This document shows, piece by piece, positions 8,334-16,659 of a DNA stretch of 64,000 bases. Each line of letters begins with the position of its first letter. The first letter of the stretch is position 1. The notes under the pieces are model-generated. The model was given only the letters and a program-made list of their open reading frames with translations, was not told where the DNA came from and made no database searches. Source of the DNA: Natrialba magadii ATCC 43099 (GTDB lineage Archaea > Halobacteriota > Halobacteria > Halobacteriales > Natrialbaceae); the NCBI RefSeq assembly GCF_000025625.1, contig NC_013922.1, forward strand, positions 806,001 to 870,000. The letters run 5' to 3'. Position numbers and translations under genes: made by a program.

Positions 8334-9824
8334 CTAGCACGCTCTATCCGTGCACGTCGCCGACTCGACGACGATAACGCGGAGATCGTTGACGTTCGTC
8401 CCTGTCGGCCCAGTCCGAACGAGCGCGTCCGCGTCCTCGAGCGCGGCGAACGCATCGTTTCGCGCAAGCGCATCGCGGGCGTCGACTCGAGCCCCTGTCC
8501 CGCTCTGGTCGGGCGTCCCCTCGGACTCGAGTGCCGTCTCGACCGACGTCGCATCGACGAGCGCACCGGCGACGTCAGTCGCGCCGTCGACGCCATCGGT
8601 GTCGACGCTCCCGACGACGATGCCATCGGACTCGAGTTCGAGCGCGCTCGCGAGCGCGAACTCCTGGTTCGGCCCGCCGCGACCGGGGTCGTCACAGAGC
8701 GTCACTGTCGTCTCGCCGCCGGAGAGGAGGACGGCGGGCGGTGAACACGGCTCACCGGTCTGACGACACTCCTCGGCGATGGCGACGTGGGTCCGTGCTG
8801 ACTCGCGGGCTTCGCCGCGAACCCGTGAGGAGAGCACGAGAGGTGTGTATCCCTGTTCGTCTGCGGCGTCACGGGCTGCCTCGAGTGCGACGCGTCCGTT
8901 TCCGATGATGTGGGTACTCGTCCGATCGAAGAGTTCAGCGTCCGCGTCGGCCGTCGGGGTCTCCGGTCGGTCGCCTGCGTGTCCGCCTTCGAGGCGGGCG
9001 ACGACAGCGTCGGGTGCGTCGATCCCGTAGCGCTCGAGCACGGCGAGCGCGTCGCCGTAGGTCGTCGCGTCCGGAACCGTCGGTCCGCTGGCAATCACGC
9101 TGGGATCGTCGCCGACGACATCGCTTAGCGCAAGCGTCACGACGGTTGCAGGTGCGGCGGCTCGAGCGAGCTGGCCGCCCTTGATCGCCGAGCAGTGCTT
9201 TCTGACGGCGTTGATCTCGTCAATCGTCGCACCGGAAGCGAGGAGCGCTCTCGTCACCGCTCGAAGATCCGCTAGCGAGAGGGATGTCGCCGGCGCTGTG
9301 AGCAGCGCGCTCGCACCGCCAGTAACGACGACGAGCACCAATTCGTCCGGCCCAGCCGCCTCGGCTGCGTCGAGAATCCGCGTCGTGTTCCGAACACCTC
9401 TCTCGCTCGGAATCGGGTGAGATCCCTCGTAGACGGCGGCGATGTCGGTCTCGACTGGATCGTCGGTCACGACGACGCCCGTGTCGAGTTGCTCTCCGAG
9501 TCGGTCACTGCCGCCGAATTCAAATTCGGCTTCAAGCGCACGCACCACGTGTGCGGCCGCGTTCCCACCACCGAGAACGGTGATCCGATCGTACTGTGTG
9601 AGGTCGTACGAGGCTGTATTCCCTCCGTCTCCGGTCACGTCAGCCACAGTAAGCGCGTCGTCCGATACCGTACACGTGTCCGCAATTCGGTTCTCGGGGC
9701 GTGCTGCTTCGATTCCGGCGAGCAGGCACTCGAGTGCGACCTCGTGTGCGGCCGTCGGCGTGTACGCCACCGGTCCATCGCGGTCGGCCATTGCGGATGG
9801 GTGTTCGGGGGAGTCGCCGTCCAT
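8334..9824 (-). CDS. gckA: Glycerate 2-kinase (MOFRL family)
   Basis: This enzyme converts D-glycerate to 2-phosphoglycerate using ATP and feeds sugar-acid or serine carbon into lower glycolysis. The DUF4147/MOFRL two-domain order is clear: an N-terminal domain with VLGGGNAAAHV, VVTGGASALLT, INAVRKHCSAIKGGQLA and LSDVVGDDPSVIASGPT, then a C-terminal MOFRL domain with VLLSGGETTVTL, GRGGPNQEFAL, SVDTDGVDG and GPTGTNVNDLRV. I chose ATG 9824 (496 residues); GTG 9875 and ATG 9791 are also possible. An AT-rich box and an inverted repeat (9903-9917) lie upstream. The gene is divergent from the aldehyde dehydrogenase, which has a similar inverted repeat upstream. Confidence 0.9.
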   Translation of the reverse strand: MDGDSPEHPSAMADRDGPVAYTPTAAHEVALECLLAGIEAARPENRIADTCTVSDDALTVADVTGDGGNTASYDLTQYDRITVLGGGNAAAHVVRALEAEFEFGGSDRLGEQLDTGVVVTDDPVETDIAAVYEGSHPIPSERGVRNTTRILDAAEAAGPDELVLVVVTGGASALLTAPATSLSLADLRAVTRALLASGATIDEINAVRKHCSAIKGGQLARAAAPATVVTLALSDVVGDDPSVIASGPTVPDATTYGDALAVLERYGIDAPDAVVARLEGGHAGDRPETPTADADAELFDRTSTHIIGNGRVALEAARDAADEQGYTPLVLSSRVRGEARESARTHVAIAEECRQTGEPCSPPAVLLSGGETTVTLCDDPGRGGPNQEFALASALELESDGIVVGSVDTDGVDGATDVAGALVDATSVETALESEGTPDQSGTGARVDARDALARNDAFAALEDADALVRTGPTGTNVNDLRVIVVESATCTDRAC

Positions 9825-9902
9825 GCGTACCCCGTTTGGCGTCTCGGTGTATGTAGTTACCGTGCAGCCCCGCACCAGGCGAATGCTCTGACGAACTATT
9901 TG

Positions 9903-9917
9903 TTTGACTATCTCAAA
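9903..9917. promoter_or_regulatory. Inverted repeat upstream of gckA
   Basis: TTTGA-CTATC-TCAAA is a perfect 5-base inverted repeat over 15 bases. It lies at the expected promoter position for gckA (minus strand). It closely resembles the repeat at 10209-10223 before the aldehyde dehydrogenase, which suggests that one regulator binds both. The nearby IclR protein (11920-12738) is the obvious candidate. Confidence 0.45.
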
Positions 9918-10208
9918 CCTTATTGTTCGAGAACTGGTAACAGGTGTGGGGGTTCCATAGCCAGAGAAGAAAGAACTCAGCGGTGAACCGTCGTTTTCTG
10001 CTGTCTTCCTCGAAAGATCGGTGCGAAACTAGGCAACAGCTGCGTTTCATAGTCTCAAATGCTCTCTTCGATAGACGGTCGAAAGTGTTTCATCGCTGTG
10101 GATAATCGGCAAAATTCGGACAGTTGTTGTCTTCTATGCCGATAGTGGCGACAAACCGGTCGTCTACAAACGGCATGACGAGCAATGGTCACCACGGCAC
10201 GGTTCGTG

Positions 10209-10223
10209 TTTGATTCTATCAAA
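10209..10223. promoter_or_regulatory. Inverted repeat upstream of aldehyde dehydrogenase
   Basis: TTTGAT-TCT-ATCAAA is a perfect 6-base inverted repeat, 56 bases before ATG 10279. It has the same 15-base length and the same TTTGA/TCAAA arms as the copy at 9903-9917. It may be an operator for the IclR protein encoded downstream. Confidence 0.45.
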
Positions 10224-10278
10224 TACAGTCCGAGAGACTGTGTTGTTCTCCGTGACGGTCCGTCGAAGGGGAAAGACT

Positions 10279-11841
10279 ATGTCGACACCACCAGTTGCAC
10301 TGACTGTGAGCGATACTACCTCGAGTGAAGTCAATCTTCACTACATCGACGGCGAATGGGTCGAAGGAACCGGTTCGGAAACGTTCGAAAGCGAAAACCC
10401 GGCGACGGGCGAGACGCTCGCGACGTTCCAGCGCGGCACCGAAGACGACGTCGACGCCGCGCTCGAGGTTGCTGACGAGACCTTCGAGGAGTGGCGAGAA
10501 CTCTCCCACATCGATCGTGCAGAGTACCTCTGGGACATCTACCACGAACTGCGCGAGCGCCACGATGAACTCGGCGAGATCGTCTCCAAGGAGTGCGGGA
10601 AAGAGATTTCCGAGGGGAAAGCAGACGTCGCCGAGGCCTGGCACATGGTCGAGTGGGCAGCGGGCAACGCGCGCCACCCGCACGGGGACGTCGTCCCGAG
10701 TGAAGTCGGCAGCAAGGACGCCTACATGCGCCGCAAGCCACGTGGTGTGATGGGCTGCATTACGCCGTGGAACTTCCCGGTTGCAATCCCGTTCTGGCAG
10801 ATGGCAATCGCGCTGGTCGAAGGAAACACGGTCGTCTGGAAACCAGCCGAACAGACGCCGTGGTGCGGTCAGATCATCGCCGAAATGTTCGATGACGCCG
10901 GCATTCCGGACGGAGTCTTCAACATGGTTCAGGGCTTCGGCGACGCCGGTGCAGCGATTTCCGACGACGAACGCGTCGACACGGTTCTCTTTACTGGATC
11001 CGCCGAGGTTGGCCAGGAAATCGCCAGCAAGGTCGGCAGCGAACCCGGCAAGCTCGCAGCCTGTGAGATGGGCGGCAAGAACGGCATCATCGTCACCGAG
11101 GAAGCCGACCTCGACATCGCCGTTCACTCGGCGATCATGTCGAGCTTCAAGACGACCGGCCAGCGCTGTGTTTCCTCTGAGCGACTCATCGTCCACACGG
11201 ACGTCTACGACGAGTTCAAAGAGCGCTACGTCGACATCGCGGAGGACGTTGCCGTTGGCGACCCCCTGCAGGAAGACACCTTCATGGGGCCGGCAGTCGA
11301 GCCAGAGCACGTCGAGAAGATCAAGAAGCACAACGAACTCGCAGTCGAGGAAGGTGCCGAGGTCCTCGTCGACCGCTTCGAACTCGAGGACGACGAGATT
11401 CCCGAGGGCCACGAGGACGGCAACTGGGTCGGTCCGTTCGTCTACGAAATCGAGTACGACACCGACCTGCGCTGTCTGAAAGAGGAGTGTTTCGGTCCAC
11501 ACGTCGCGCTGCTGGAGTACGACGGCGACATCGAGGACGCAGTCGAGATCCACAACGACACGCCGTACGGCCTCTCCGGAGCGATCATCTCCGAGGACTA
11601 CCGCCAGATTAACTACTTCCGCGACCGCGCGGAAGTCGGCCTGGCGTACGCGAACCTGCCGTGTATCGGCGCAGAGGTCCAGCTTCCATTCGGCGGCGTG
11701 AAGAAGTCGGGCAACGGCTACCCGTCCGCACGTGAGGCTATCGAAGCCGTCACCGAGCGCACCGCCTGGACGATGAACAACTCCAAAGAAATCGAGATGG
11801 CACAGGGCCTCTCGGCTGACATCGTCACTCGAGACGACTGA
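10279..11841 (+). CDS. NAD(P)-dependent aldehyde dehydrogenase
   Basis: This 520-residue cytoplasmic enzyme oxidises an aldehyde to its acid. The family signature is complete: NFPVAIPFW near residue 170, the nucleotide-binding FTGSAEVGQ, the general base Glu263 in CEMGGKNG, and the nucleophile Cys297 in TGQRCVSSERL, with the usual 34-residue Glu-Cys spacing. The ECFGPHVAL motif and a C-terminal PFGGVKKSGNG follow. I chose ATG 10279, not the upstream 10210, because family N-termini start near here and the 10210 extension runs through the inverted repeat. Next to arginase and a class III aminotransferase it could oxidise glutamate semialdehyde (P5C dehydrogenase step), but the substrate is inferred only. 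The resemblance is closest to ALDH7-like enzymes. Confidence 0.9.
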   Translation: MSTPPVALTVSDTTSSEVNLHYIDGEWVEGTGSETFESENPATGETLATFQRGTEDDVDAALEVADETFEEWRELSHIDRAEYLWDIYHELRERHDELGEIVSKECGKEISEGKADVAEAWHMVEWAAGNARHPHGDVVPSEVGSKDAYMRRKPRGVMGCITPWNFPVAIPFWQMAIALVEGNTVVWKPAEQTPWCGQIIAEMFDDAGIPDGVFNMVQGFGDAGAAISDDERVDTVLFTGSAEVGQEIASKVGSEPGKLAACEMGGKNGIIVTEEADLDIAVHSAIMSSFKTTGQRCVSSERLIVHTDVYDEFKERYVDIAEDVAVGDPLQEDTFMGPAVEPEHVEKIKKHNELAVEEGAEVLVDRFELEDDEIPEGHEDGNWVGPFVYEIEYDTDLRCLKEECFGPHVALLEYDGDIEDAVEIHNDTPYGLSGAIISEDYRQINYFRDRAEVGLAYANLPCIGAEVQLPFGGVKKSGNGYPSAREAIEAVTERTAWTMNNSKEIEMAQGLSADIVTRDD

Positions 11842-11919
11842 GGCACCGACCACCTCGAGCGACCTGCTGCGGTATTTGATATCTGCAAACTTTAAGGGTC
11901 CCCTCGCGTAGTGACGGGT

Positions 11920-12738
11920 ATGACAGCCGGGTCGCCCGGGAACGGGGCCGAGAACGAACGCGACGGGCCGCGCCAGATCAAATCGGTGCGCACAGCAGCG
12001 ACGGTTATCGACGTCATCAAACAACAGCAGGGCGGCAGCCTCGCCGACATCTCGGCGGAACTCGAGTTGACCAAGGGGACGGTCCACACCTATCTGCAGA
12101 CGCTGGTCGACTGTGGATTCGTCACGAAAGAGGACGGGGAGTATCGACTGAGTTTCCAGTTTATCGCGCTCGGCGAGCACGTGCGAAACGAGACCGACCT
12201 CTACATGGCTGGCCACAGCGAGGTGGACGAACTCGCAGAGCGTACGGGGGAGTACGCGCATCTGGTCGGCGAGGAACGAGGACGAGAGACAGTCCTCTAC
12301 GAGAGCCGCGGTGAGTTCGCAGTCGCGATGGATTACCATCTGCGGATGCGCGAGACGCCGCAGTATCTCCACGATACAGCTGCAGGAAAGGCAATTCTCG
12401 CGCACGTGCCTGAAAATCGGCGCGACGAGATTATTGCGAACCAGGAGTTCGAACGCCAGACCGCGAACACGATTACGGACGCCGCCGAACTCCGGGAGAC
12501 GCTCGCAGACATTCGCGAGCGGGGGTACGCGCTCAACGATGAAGAAGAGATTCGCGGAATGCGTGCGGTCGGTGCGCCGGTGCTCGACCCGGACGAGACC
12601 GTCGTCGGCGCGGTCAGCGTGACGGCACCGACGAGTCGGCTGAAGGACGAACGATTTCGCACGGAGATGCCCGAACAGGTAATGGAGACGGCAAACCTGA
12701 TCGAGGTCAATCTGGAAACGGCTCGATTCGATAGCTGA
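11920..12738 (+). CDS. IclR-family transcriptional regulator
   Basis: This 272-residue regulator has an N-terminal winged helix (TAATVIDVIKQQQGG, ELELTKGTVHTYLQTLVDCG) and a C-terminal IclR effector domain (HDTAAGKAILAHVPENR, VGAPVLDPDETVVGAVSV). ATG 11920 was preferred over GTG 11911. A TATA-like box (CAAACTTTAAGG near 11887) sits about 30 bases upstream, so the mRNA is probably leaderless. It lies between the aldehyde dehydrogenase and arginase genes and probably controls one or both, perhaps also gckA, through the TTTGA-N5-TCAAA repeats. The effector is unknown; arginine, ornithine or a hydroxy acid are possible. Confidence 0.9.
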   Translation: MTAGSPGNGAENERDGPRQIKSVRTAATVIDVIKQQQGGSLADISAELELTKGTVHTYLQTLVDCGFVTKEDGEYRLSFQFIALGEHVRNETDLYMAGHSEVDELAERTGEYAHLVGEERGRETVLYESRGEFAVAMDYHLRMRETPQYLHDTAAGKAILAHVPENRRDEIIANQEFERQTANTITDAAELRETLADIRERGYALNDEEEIRGMRAVGAPVLDPDETVVGAVSVTAPTSRLKDERFRTEMPEQVMETANLIEVNLETARFDS

Positions 12739-12753
12739 GACTGTGGTTCTGGT

Positions 12754-12795
12754 CCGCCCGACAGGCGGTACCCCGCTCGCTCGCGCTCGCTTTTT
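12754..12795 (+). terminator. Hairpin plus T-run after the IclR gene
   Basis: CCGCC-CGACA-GGCGG forms a GC-rich hairpin at 12754-12768. A pyrimidine-rich stretch follows, with TTTTT at 12791-12795. This could end the IclR transcript before the arginase promoter. Confidence 0.35.
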
Positions 12796-12800
12796 GCAAA

Positions 12801-12810
12801 GAGATATATG
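12801..12810 (+). promoter_or_regulatory. TATA-like box for the arginase leader
   Basis: GAGATATATG is the only strong AT-rich box before arginase. At the usual 25-30 base spacing, transcription would begin around 12830-12840, at or just before the ATG of the leader ORF (12840). That ORF would then be translated from an almost leaderless mRNA. Confidence 0.55.
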
Positions 12811-12839
12811 ACCCTCGCCCGGAAATTCTGTCAGTAGCT

Positions 12840-12914
12840 ATGTTCGAGCAGCGACAACCAACGGAGTTTCGACGGAGACGGCAACGACCGGTAACGGCGG
12901 GTGAGCCGCGATGA
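12840..12914 (+). CDS. Arginine-rich leader peptide before arginase
   Basis: ATG 12840 opens a 24-codon frame ending at TGA 12912-12914. The peptide has 7 arginines in 24 residues, including the cluster FRRRRQR at residues 10-16 and a final Arg before the stop. The stop overlaps the arginase ATG in the sequence ATGA (12911-12914). A GGTGAG Shine-Dalgarno-like stretch for arginase (12900-12905) lies inside this small ORF. The TATA-like box at 12801-12810 places the transcript start at or just before its ATG. The layout is what one expects of a translation-coupled leader that senses arginyl-tRNA supply. This is an inference from sequence; no such leader is known to me for haloarchaeal arginase. 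Confidence 0.5.
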   Translation: MFEQRQPTEFRRRRQRPVTAGEPR

Positions 12915-13966
12915 GTGACGAGGCCGACACGGACTCAGGACCGAGCAGCAATCAGGACGCAGACCGCACCGCACGACTGCTCGGCGTGCCACTCGACCTT
13001 GGTGCGAACCGCCGTGGCGTCGACATGGGTCCCTCGGCAATCCGCTACGCCGACGTTGCCGCCGAACTCGCCGCCGCCGGTGTCGACTGCATCGATGACG
13101 GTGACCTCGAGGTCCCGCGACTCGAGACGAGTTCACCCGCACCTGCGTCCGGTGTGAACGACTCAGACTCGAACACGAACACGAACTCGAACTCGAACAC
13201 GAACACGAACACGAACTCGAACTCGAACTCGAACTCGAATACGAACGCAAAGTACCTCGACGACATTGGCGGCGTAACGGCGACGCTTGCGGATGCCGTC
13301 GCCGCGACGGTCGACGACGACACGACACCGCTCGTCCTCGGCGGCGACCACGCAGTCGCCATGGGGTCGATGTTCGGTTCCGGCCGTGGCACCGACAACG
13401 GAATCGGCGTCATCTGGTTCGACGCCCACGGCGACTACAACACGCCCGCGACATCCCCGAGCGGCAACGTTCACGGCATGCCGCTCGCCGCCGCCCACGG
13501 CCGCGGCTCGTTCGCCGATCTCGACTGGGCCGACACGGACGCCGTCAGTGAGGAAAACACCGTCCTTGTCGGGATCCGAAGCCTCGATGACGAGGAACGA
13601 GCAGCACTGCGTGAGAGCGAGGCCACCGTCTTTACCATGCGCGAAATCGACGAACGCGGTATCACCGCCGTCGTCGAAGACGCACTCGAAATCGCCACCG
13701 ACGGCGTCGACGGGATTCACGTGAGCCTGGATCTGGACTGGCTCGATCCGACGGTCGTTCCAGGCGTCGGCACCCCTGTCCGCGGCGGTGTCAACTACCG
13801 CGAAGCCCACGCCGCACTCGAGTTAGTCGCCGAGCGCGACCGGGAGGCAGACATCCTGCGGTCGATGGACGTAGTCGAGGTAAATCCGATCCTCGACCGA
13901 GATAACCAGACGGCGGAGGTTGCAGCGGAACTTGCGGCCAGTGCGTTCGGGAAGCGCATTTTGTAG
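12911..13966 (+). CDS. rocF: Arginase
   Basis: This enzyme hydrolyses L-arginine to L-ornithine and urea using a two-manganese centre. Seen in order: LGVPLDLGANRRGVDMGPSA near residue 20 (arginase rather than agmatinase type), GGDHAVAMG with His147, WFDAHGDYN with Asp171, His173 and Asp175, GNVHGMPLA, and SLDLDWLDP with Asp274 and Asp276, then GTPVRGGVNYREAH. It has 351 residues, longer than the usual 300 or so, because of an inserted Asn/Ser/Thr run at about residues 83-112 encoded by a hexanucleotide repeat. The start codon overlaps the stop of an Arg-rich leader ORF. With the class III aminotransferase (14069) and aldehyde dehydrogenase it would complete arginine to glutamate. Confidence 0.93.
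   Translation: MSDEADTDSGPSSNQDADRTARLLGVPLDLGANRRGVDMGPSAIRYADVAAELAAAGVDCIDDGDLEVPRLETSSPAPASGVNDSDSNTNTNSNSNTNTNTNSNSNSNSNTNAKYLDDIGGVTATLADAVAATVDDDTTPLVLGGDHAVAMGSMFGSGRGTDNGIGVIWFDAHGDYNTPATSPSGNVHGMPLAAAHGRGSFADLDWADTDAVSEENTVLVGIRSLDDEERAALRESEATVFTMREIDERGITAVVEDALEIATDGVDGIHVSLDLDWLDPTVVPGVGTPVRGGVNYREAHAALELVAERDREADILRSMDVVEVNPILDRDNQTAEVAAELAASAFGKRIL
13165..13245 (+). repeat. Hexanucleotide repeat inside arginase
   Basis: Tandem AACACG and AACTCG units encode alternating Asn-Thr and Asn-Ser dipeptides, inserted between the N-terminal strand region and the GGDH motif of arginase. The total length is a multiple of three, so the reading frame is kept. Such arrays can change length by slippage, and length could vary between strains. 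Confidence 0.9.
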
Positions 13967-14035
13967 GCGTTTGTGCTGTCTGGCTGTTCTGCTATCGACG
14001 TTTGTGTTCGATCCCAGTCTGTCCGGAAAATCCAC

Positions 14036-14045
14036 CTATTTTAAG
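14036..14045 (+). promoter_or_regulatory. TATA-like box for the class III aminotransferase
   Basis: CTATTTTAAG lies 24-33 bases before ATG 14069, so the transcript is probably leaderless. This supports ATG 14069 as the start and shows that the gene has its own promoter, separate from arginase. Confidence 0.6.
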
Positions 14046-14068
14046 CCCTCCGGTGACAACTACCATGC

Positions 14069-15394
14069 ATGCGACGCGAGACAGCAGAGCCGAGTGTATC
14101 GCAACTGCCAGGTCCGGCTGCAGCTGAGTGGGTCGAGTACCACCAGCAAGCGGCTGCCACGAGTACGTACGTCTACGATTTCGTCTGGGACATCACCGCG
14201 GACGCGGAGGGACCGTTCTGTACGGACCCTGATGGGAACGTCCTGCTCGATTTCACGAGTCACGTGGCCGCGGCCCCGCTCGGGTACAACAACCCGCTCC
14301 TGATGGAGAAGTTCGAGGAGTTCGACCTCGTCGACCCGCTCAAGATTGCCGGTCACGACTTCTACGTCAGCACTGGTGGCTCGCCGGAGGACGCAGCGCT
14401 TCCCGGACCATCCCACCTGATAAACACGCTGGCGGACATTACAGACCACTACGACATGGACACCGTCTTCCTCTCGAATTCCGGGGCGGAGGCGGTCGAG
14501 AACGCGATCAAGCTTTGTTACGACAACTGTGCGGAGCCAAAGTACGGGCTGACGTTCGAGGGAGCCTTCCACGGCCGGACCCTCGGAGCGCTCTCGCTGA
14601 ACCGCTCGAAGTCGGTTCACCGGCGCGACTTCCCCGAGATCAGTGGCATTCACGACGTGCCCCCCAGCATGGGCGGCATCGAGCGCCTGCGTGAGAAACT
14701 CGACCCCAAGAGCGGCCACATTCCCTCGGAGCAGGTCGCGTTCCTCATCCTCGAACCGGTCCAGGGCGAAGGCGGCTACCGCGTCCCCGACGACGAGTTC
14801 ATGCGCGAGGTGTCTGCCCTCTGTACAGAACACGACATTCCGCTAATCGCCGACGAGATCCAGACCGGTGTCGGCCGCACCGGCGAGATGTGGGCGTCGG
14901 ATCACTACGAGTTCGAGCCAGACGTGATCACCAGCGCCAAGGCGCTTCGTGTCGGCGCGACGATCTCGCGCGAGGACCTCTTCCCCGACGAAGAGGGGCG
15001 ACTCTCCTCGACCTGGGGTGCTGGCGACATCATCGCCTCGATGCAGGGGACGCTTACCCTCGCTGCAATCGAAGAACACGATCTCGTCTCCCACGCTGCG
15101 GAGCAGGGAACGCTCCTCGTCGACCTCCTCACCGACGTCAAAGAGAGCCACGAGGACGTCGTCAACGACGTCCGCGGCCTCGGGCTCATGGGTGCAATCG
15201 AGTTCGACACCGCCGAGCGCCGCGACGAAGTCGTGGAGGCTGCACTCCAGCGCGGCCTGCTTACCCTTGGCTGTGGCAAGAAGACGCTGCGACTACTTCC
15301 ACCGCTCGACGTGCGCGACCGGGAACTCGAGATCGCGATCGATCTCCTCGAGGACTCGATCGCCGCGGTCGAGCCCGCTACGGTGGCGAACTAG
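14069..15394 (+). CDS. Class III PLP aminotransferase, ornithine type likely
   Basis: This 441-residue cytoplasmic enzyme transfers an omega-amino group from a diamine-type amino acid to 2-oxoglutarate. Family marks are DGNVLLDFTSHVAAAPLGYN, FLSNSGAEAVENAIKL, EGAFHGRTLGALS, LILEPVQGEGGY, IADEIQTGVGRTG and the PLP lysine in ITSAKALRVG. The lineage looks like archaeal ornithine/omega-amino-acid aminotransferases. Its place right after arginase suggests ornithine as substrate, giving glutamate semialdehyde for the aldehyde dehydrogenase at 10279. Lysine or 4-aminobutyrate remain possible. A TATA-like box 24-33 bases upstream supports the start. Confidence 0.88.
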   Translation: MRRETAEPSVSQLPGPAAAEWVEYHQQAAATSTYVYDFVWDITADAEGPFCTDPDGNVLLDFTSHVAAAPLGYNNPLLMEKFEEFDLVDPLKIAGHDFYVSTGGSPEDAALPGPSHLINTLADITDHYDMDTVFLSNSGAEAVENAIKLCYDNCAEPKYGLTFEGAFHGRTLGALSLNRSKSVHRRDFPEISGIHDVPPSMGGIERLREKLDPKSGHIPSEQVAFLILEPVQGEGGYRVPDDEFMREVSALCTEHDIPLIADEIQTGVGRTGEMWASDHYEFEPDVITSAKALRVGATISREDLFPDEEGRLSSTWGAGDIIASMQGTLTLAAIEEHDLVSHAAEQGTLLVDLLTDVKESHEDVVNDVRGLGLMGAIEFDTAERRDEVVEAALQRGLLTLGCGKKTLRLLPPLDVRDRELEIAIDLLEDSIAAVEPATVAN

Positions 15395-15404
15395 GGGAGA
15401 CGAC

Positions 15405-15445
15405 TCGGCTCGCGCTCGCGCTCGCACTCGCACTCGCACTCGTGC
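15405..15445 (+). repeat. CTCGCG/CTCGCA hexamer tract
   Basis: Hexamer units of CTCGCG and CTCGCA repeat just after the aminotransferase stop. No coding role is evident. The tract is of the same kind as the hexamer repeat inside arginase. Confidence 0.7.
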
Positions 15446-15597
15446 TGTCGAAGCCGATCCCTAGCAGATCGTCAGGCAATCGCCAGCACAGTCGATTAGC
15501 AGTGAGCCATCGCGCTGTCACCCGGCCGACGGCCGCCCCTGCCTCGTAGTGCCGTCGTCCAGCTTCACTCTCCCAATGGTACCGCACCTGCGACTGC

Positions 15598-16398
15598 TTA
15601 CCGGCCCTTGAATTCCGGTTCGTACTCGTCTTCGGCGAACGCCCGCGCCCCCTCTTCGTGATCGTCCGTCTCGAGTAGACTCCGGAAGAGCCGTCCGTCG
15701 TAGGCCCGCCCCTCCTCGAGTCCGGTCTGCGTTGAAATCGCTGCGGACTCCTTGATCGACTGGATGGCCAGCGGCGGCTGCGAGGCCAGTTGCTCGGCGA
15801 ACGCCTGTGTCTCCTCGTCGAGGTCGTCGCCGTAGACACGGTTCGCGAGACCGATTTCGGCCGCGTGCTCGGCGGAAATGTGCTCGCCGGTCATCGCGAG
15901 TTCCTTGGCAGTCGAGGGGTCGGCGAGTTCGGCGAGGTACTGCACGCCGCCAGCGCCGGGCAGGAGTCCGAGATTCACCTCGGGGAAGCCGAACGAACTC
16001 TCCTCGTGTGCAAATCTGAAGTCACAGGCGAGTGCCGTTTCGAGGCCGCCGCCCAGGCAGTAGCCGCGAACCTTCGCGATAACCGGTGCGGGGAACGCCG
16101 CGATGAACTCGTAGTGGCTCTGCCCGGACTGCGCGCCGGGACTCGAGTCGCTGAACTCGGTGACATCGGCACCAGCGCAGAACGTGCCGCCCGCGCCCTC
16201 GACGATGACCGCCCGGAGCGCGATGCCGTCGGCCTCGTCGTTTTTCGACTCGAGCCACTCGAGACTCCCGACGAGATCCTCGCGAAGCTGGGTGTTGAGC
16301 GCGTTCAGCGAGTCCGGCCGGTTCAGTGTGACGTGGCCGACGCCGGTGTCGTCGTCGAACGAGGCGAGCGTGGTGTCGAACTCGGTATCGTGTTCCAT
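15598..16398 (-). CDS. Enoyl-CoA hydratase/isomerase family protein
   Basis: This 266-residue crotonase-fold enzyme probably hydrates a trans-2-enoyl-CoA in fatty-acid or branched amino-acid breakdown. Seen: a VTLNRPDSLNALN entry, GTFCAGADVTEF (oxyanion loop), KVRGYCLGGGLETALACDFRFA (second oxyanion region) and FGFPEVNLGLLPGAGG, which carries the family Glu. The start was set at ATG 16398, giving the usual MEHDTEF onset; a longer frame begins at 16419. It is convergent with the aminotransferase. A second enoyl-CoA hydratase lies at 19124. The exact substrate is not readable from sequence. Confidence 0.9.
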   Translation of the reverse strand: MEHDTEFDTTLASFDDDTGVGHVTLNRPDSLNALNTQLREDLVGSLEWLESKNDEADGIALRAVIVEGAGGTFCAGADVTEFSDSSPGAQSGQSHYEFIAAFPAPVIAKVRGYCLGGGLETALACDFRFAHEESSFGFPEVNLGLLPGAGGVQYLAELADPSTAKELAMTGEHISAEHAAEIGLANRVYGDDLDEETQAFAEQLASQPPLAIQSIKESAAISTQTGLEEGRAYDGRLFRSLLETDDHEEGARAFAEDEYEPEFKGR

Positions 16399-16659
16399 AG
16401 CCGGGACCACGGTAAACAATCACATAATTTTGTCGACCAGTACAGCGGCCACGCCGTGTTTGCCCCTTCTGCTCATCTGCGAGAAACCGATGAGTTCGAA
16501 TTTACTATAGCAACAGGAGATTCATATCTATTTCTCCCCAAAATTGATGCCGCGTTCTGTGGCCCGCTATCGTGGTCTATGGCACGATCCGCCAGCAAAA
16601 CACTACCTCCGATTTCGCTTACCAGCGAATACATGAGTACACCTGTGAATCGCCTCGGG

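Noticed and set aside
10219-12405. 728-codon minus-strand frame opposite the aldehyde dehydrogenase and IclR genes
   Set aside because: It is the antisense shadow of two genes with full family motifs. Long antisense frames are common in GC-rich haloarchaeal DNA.
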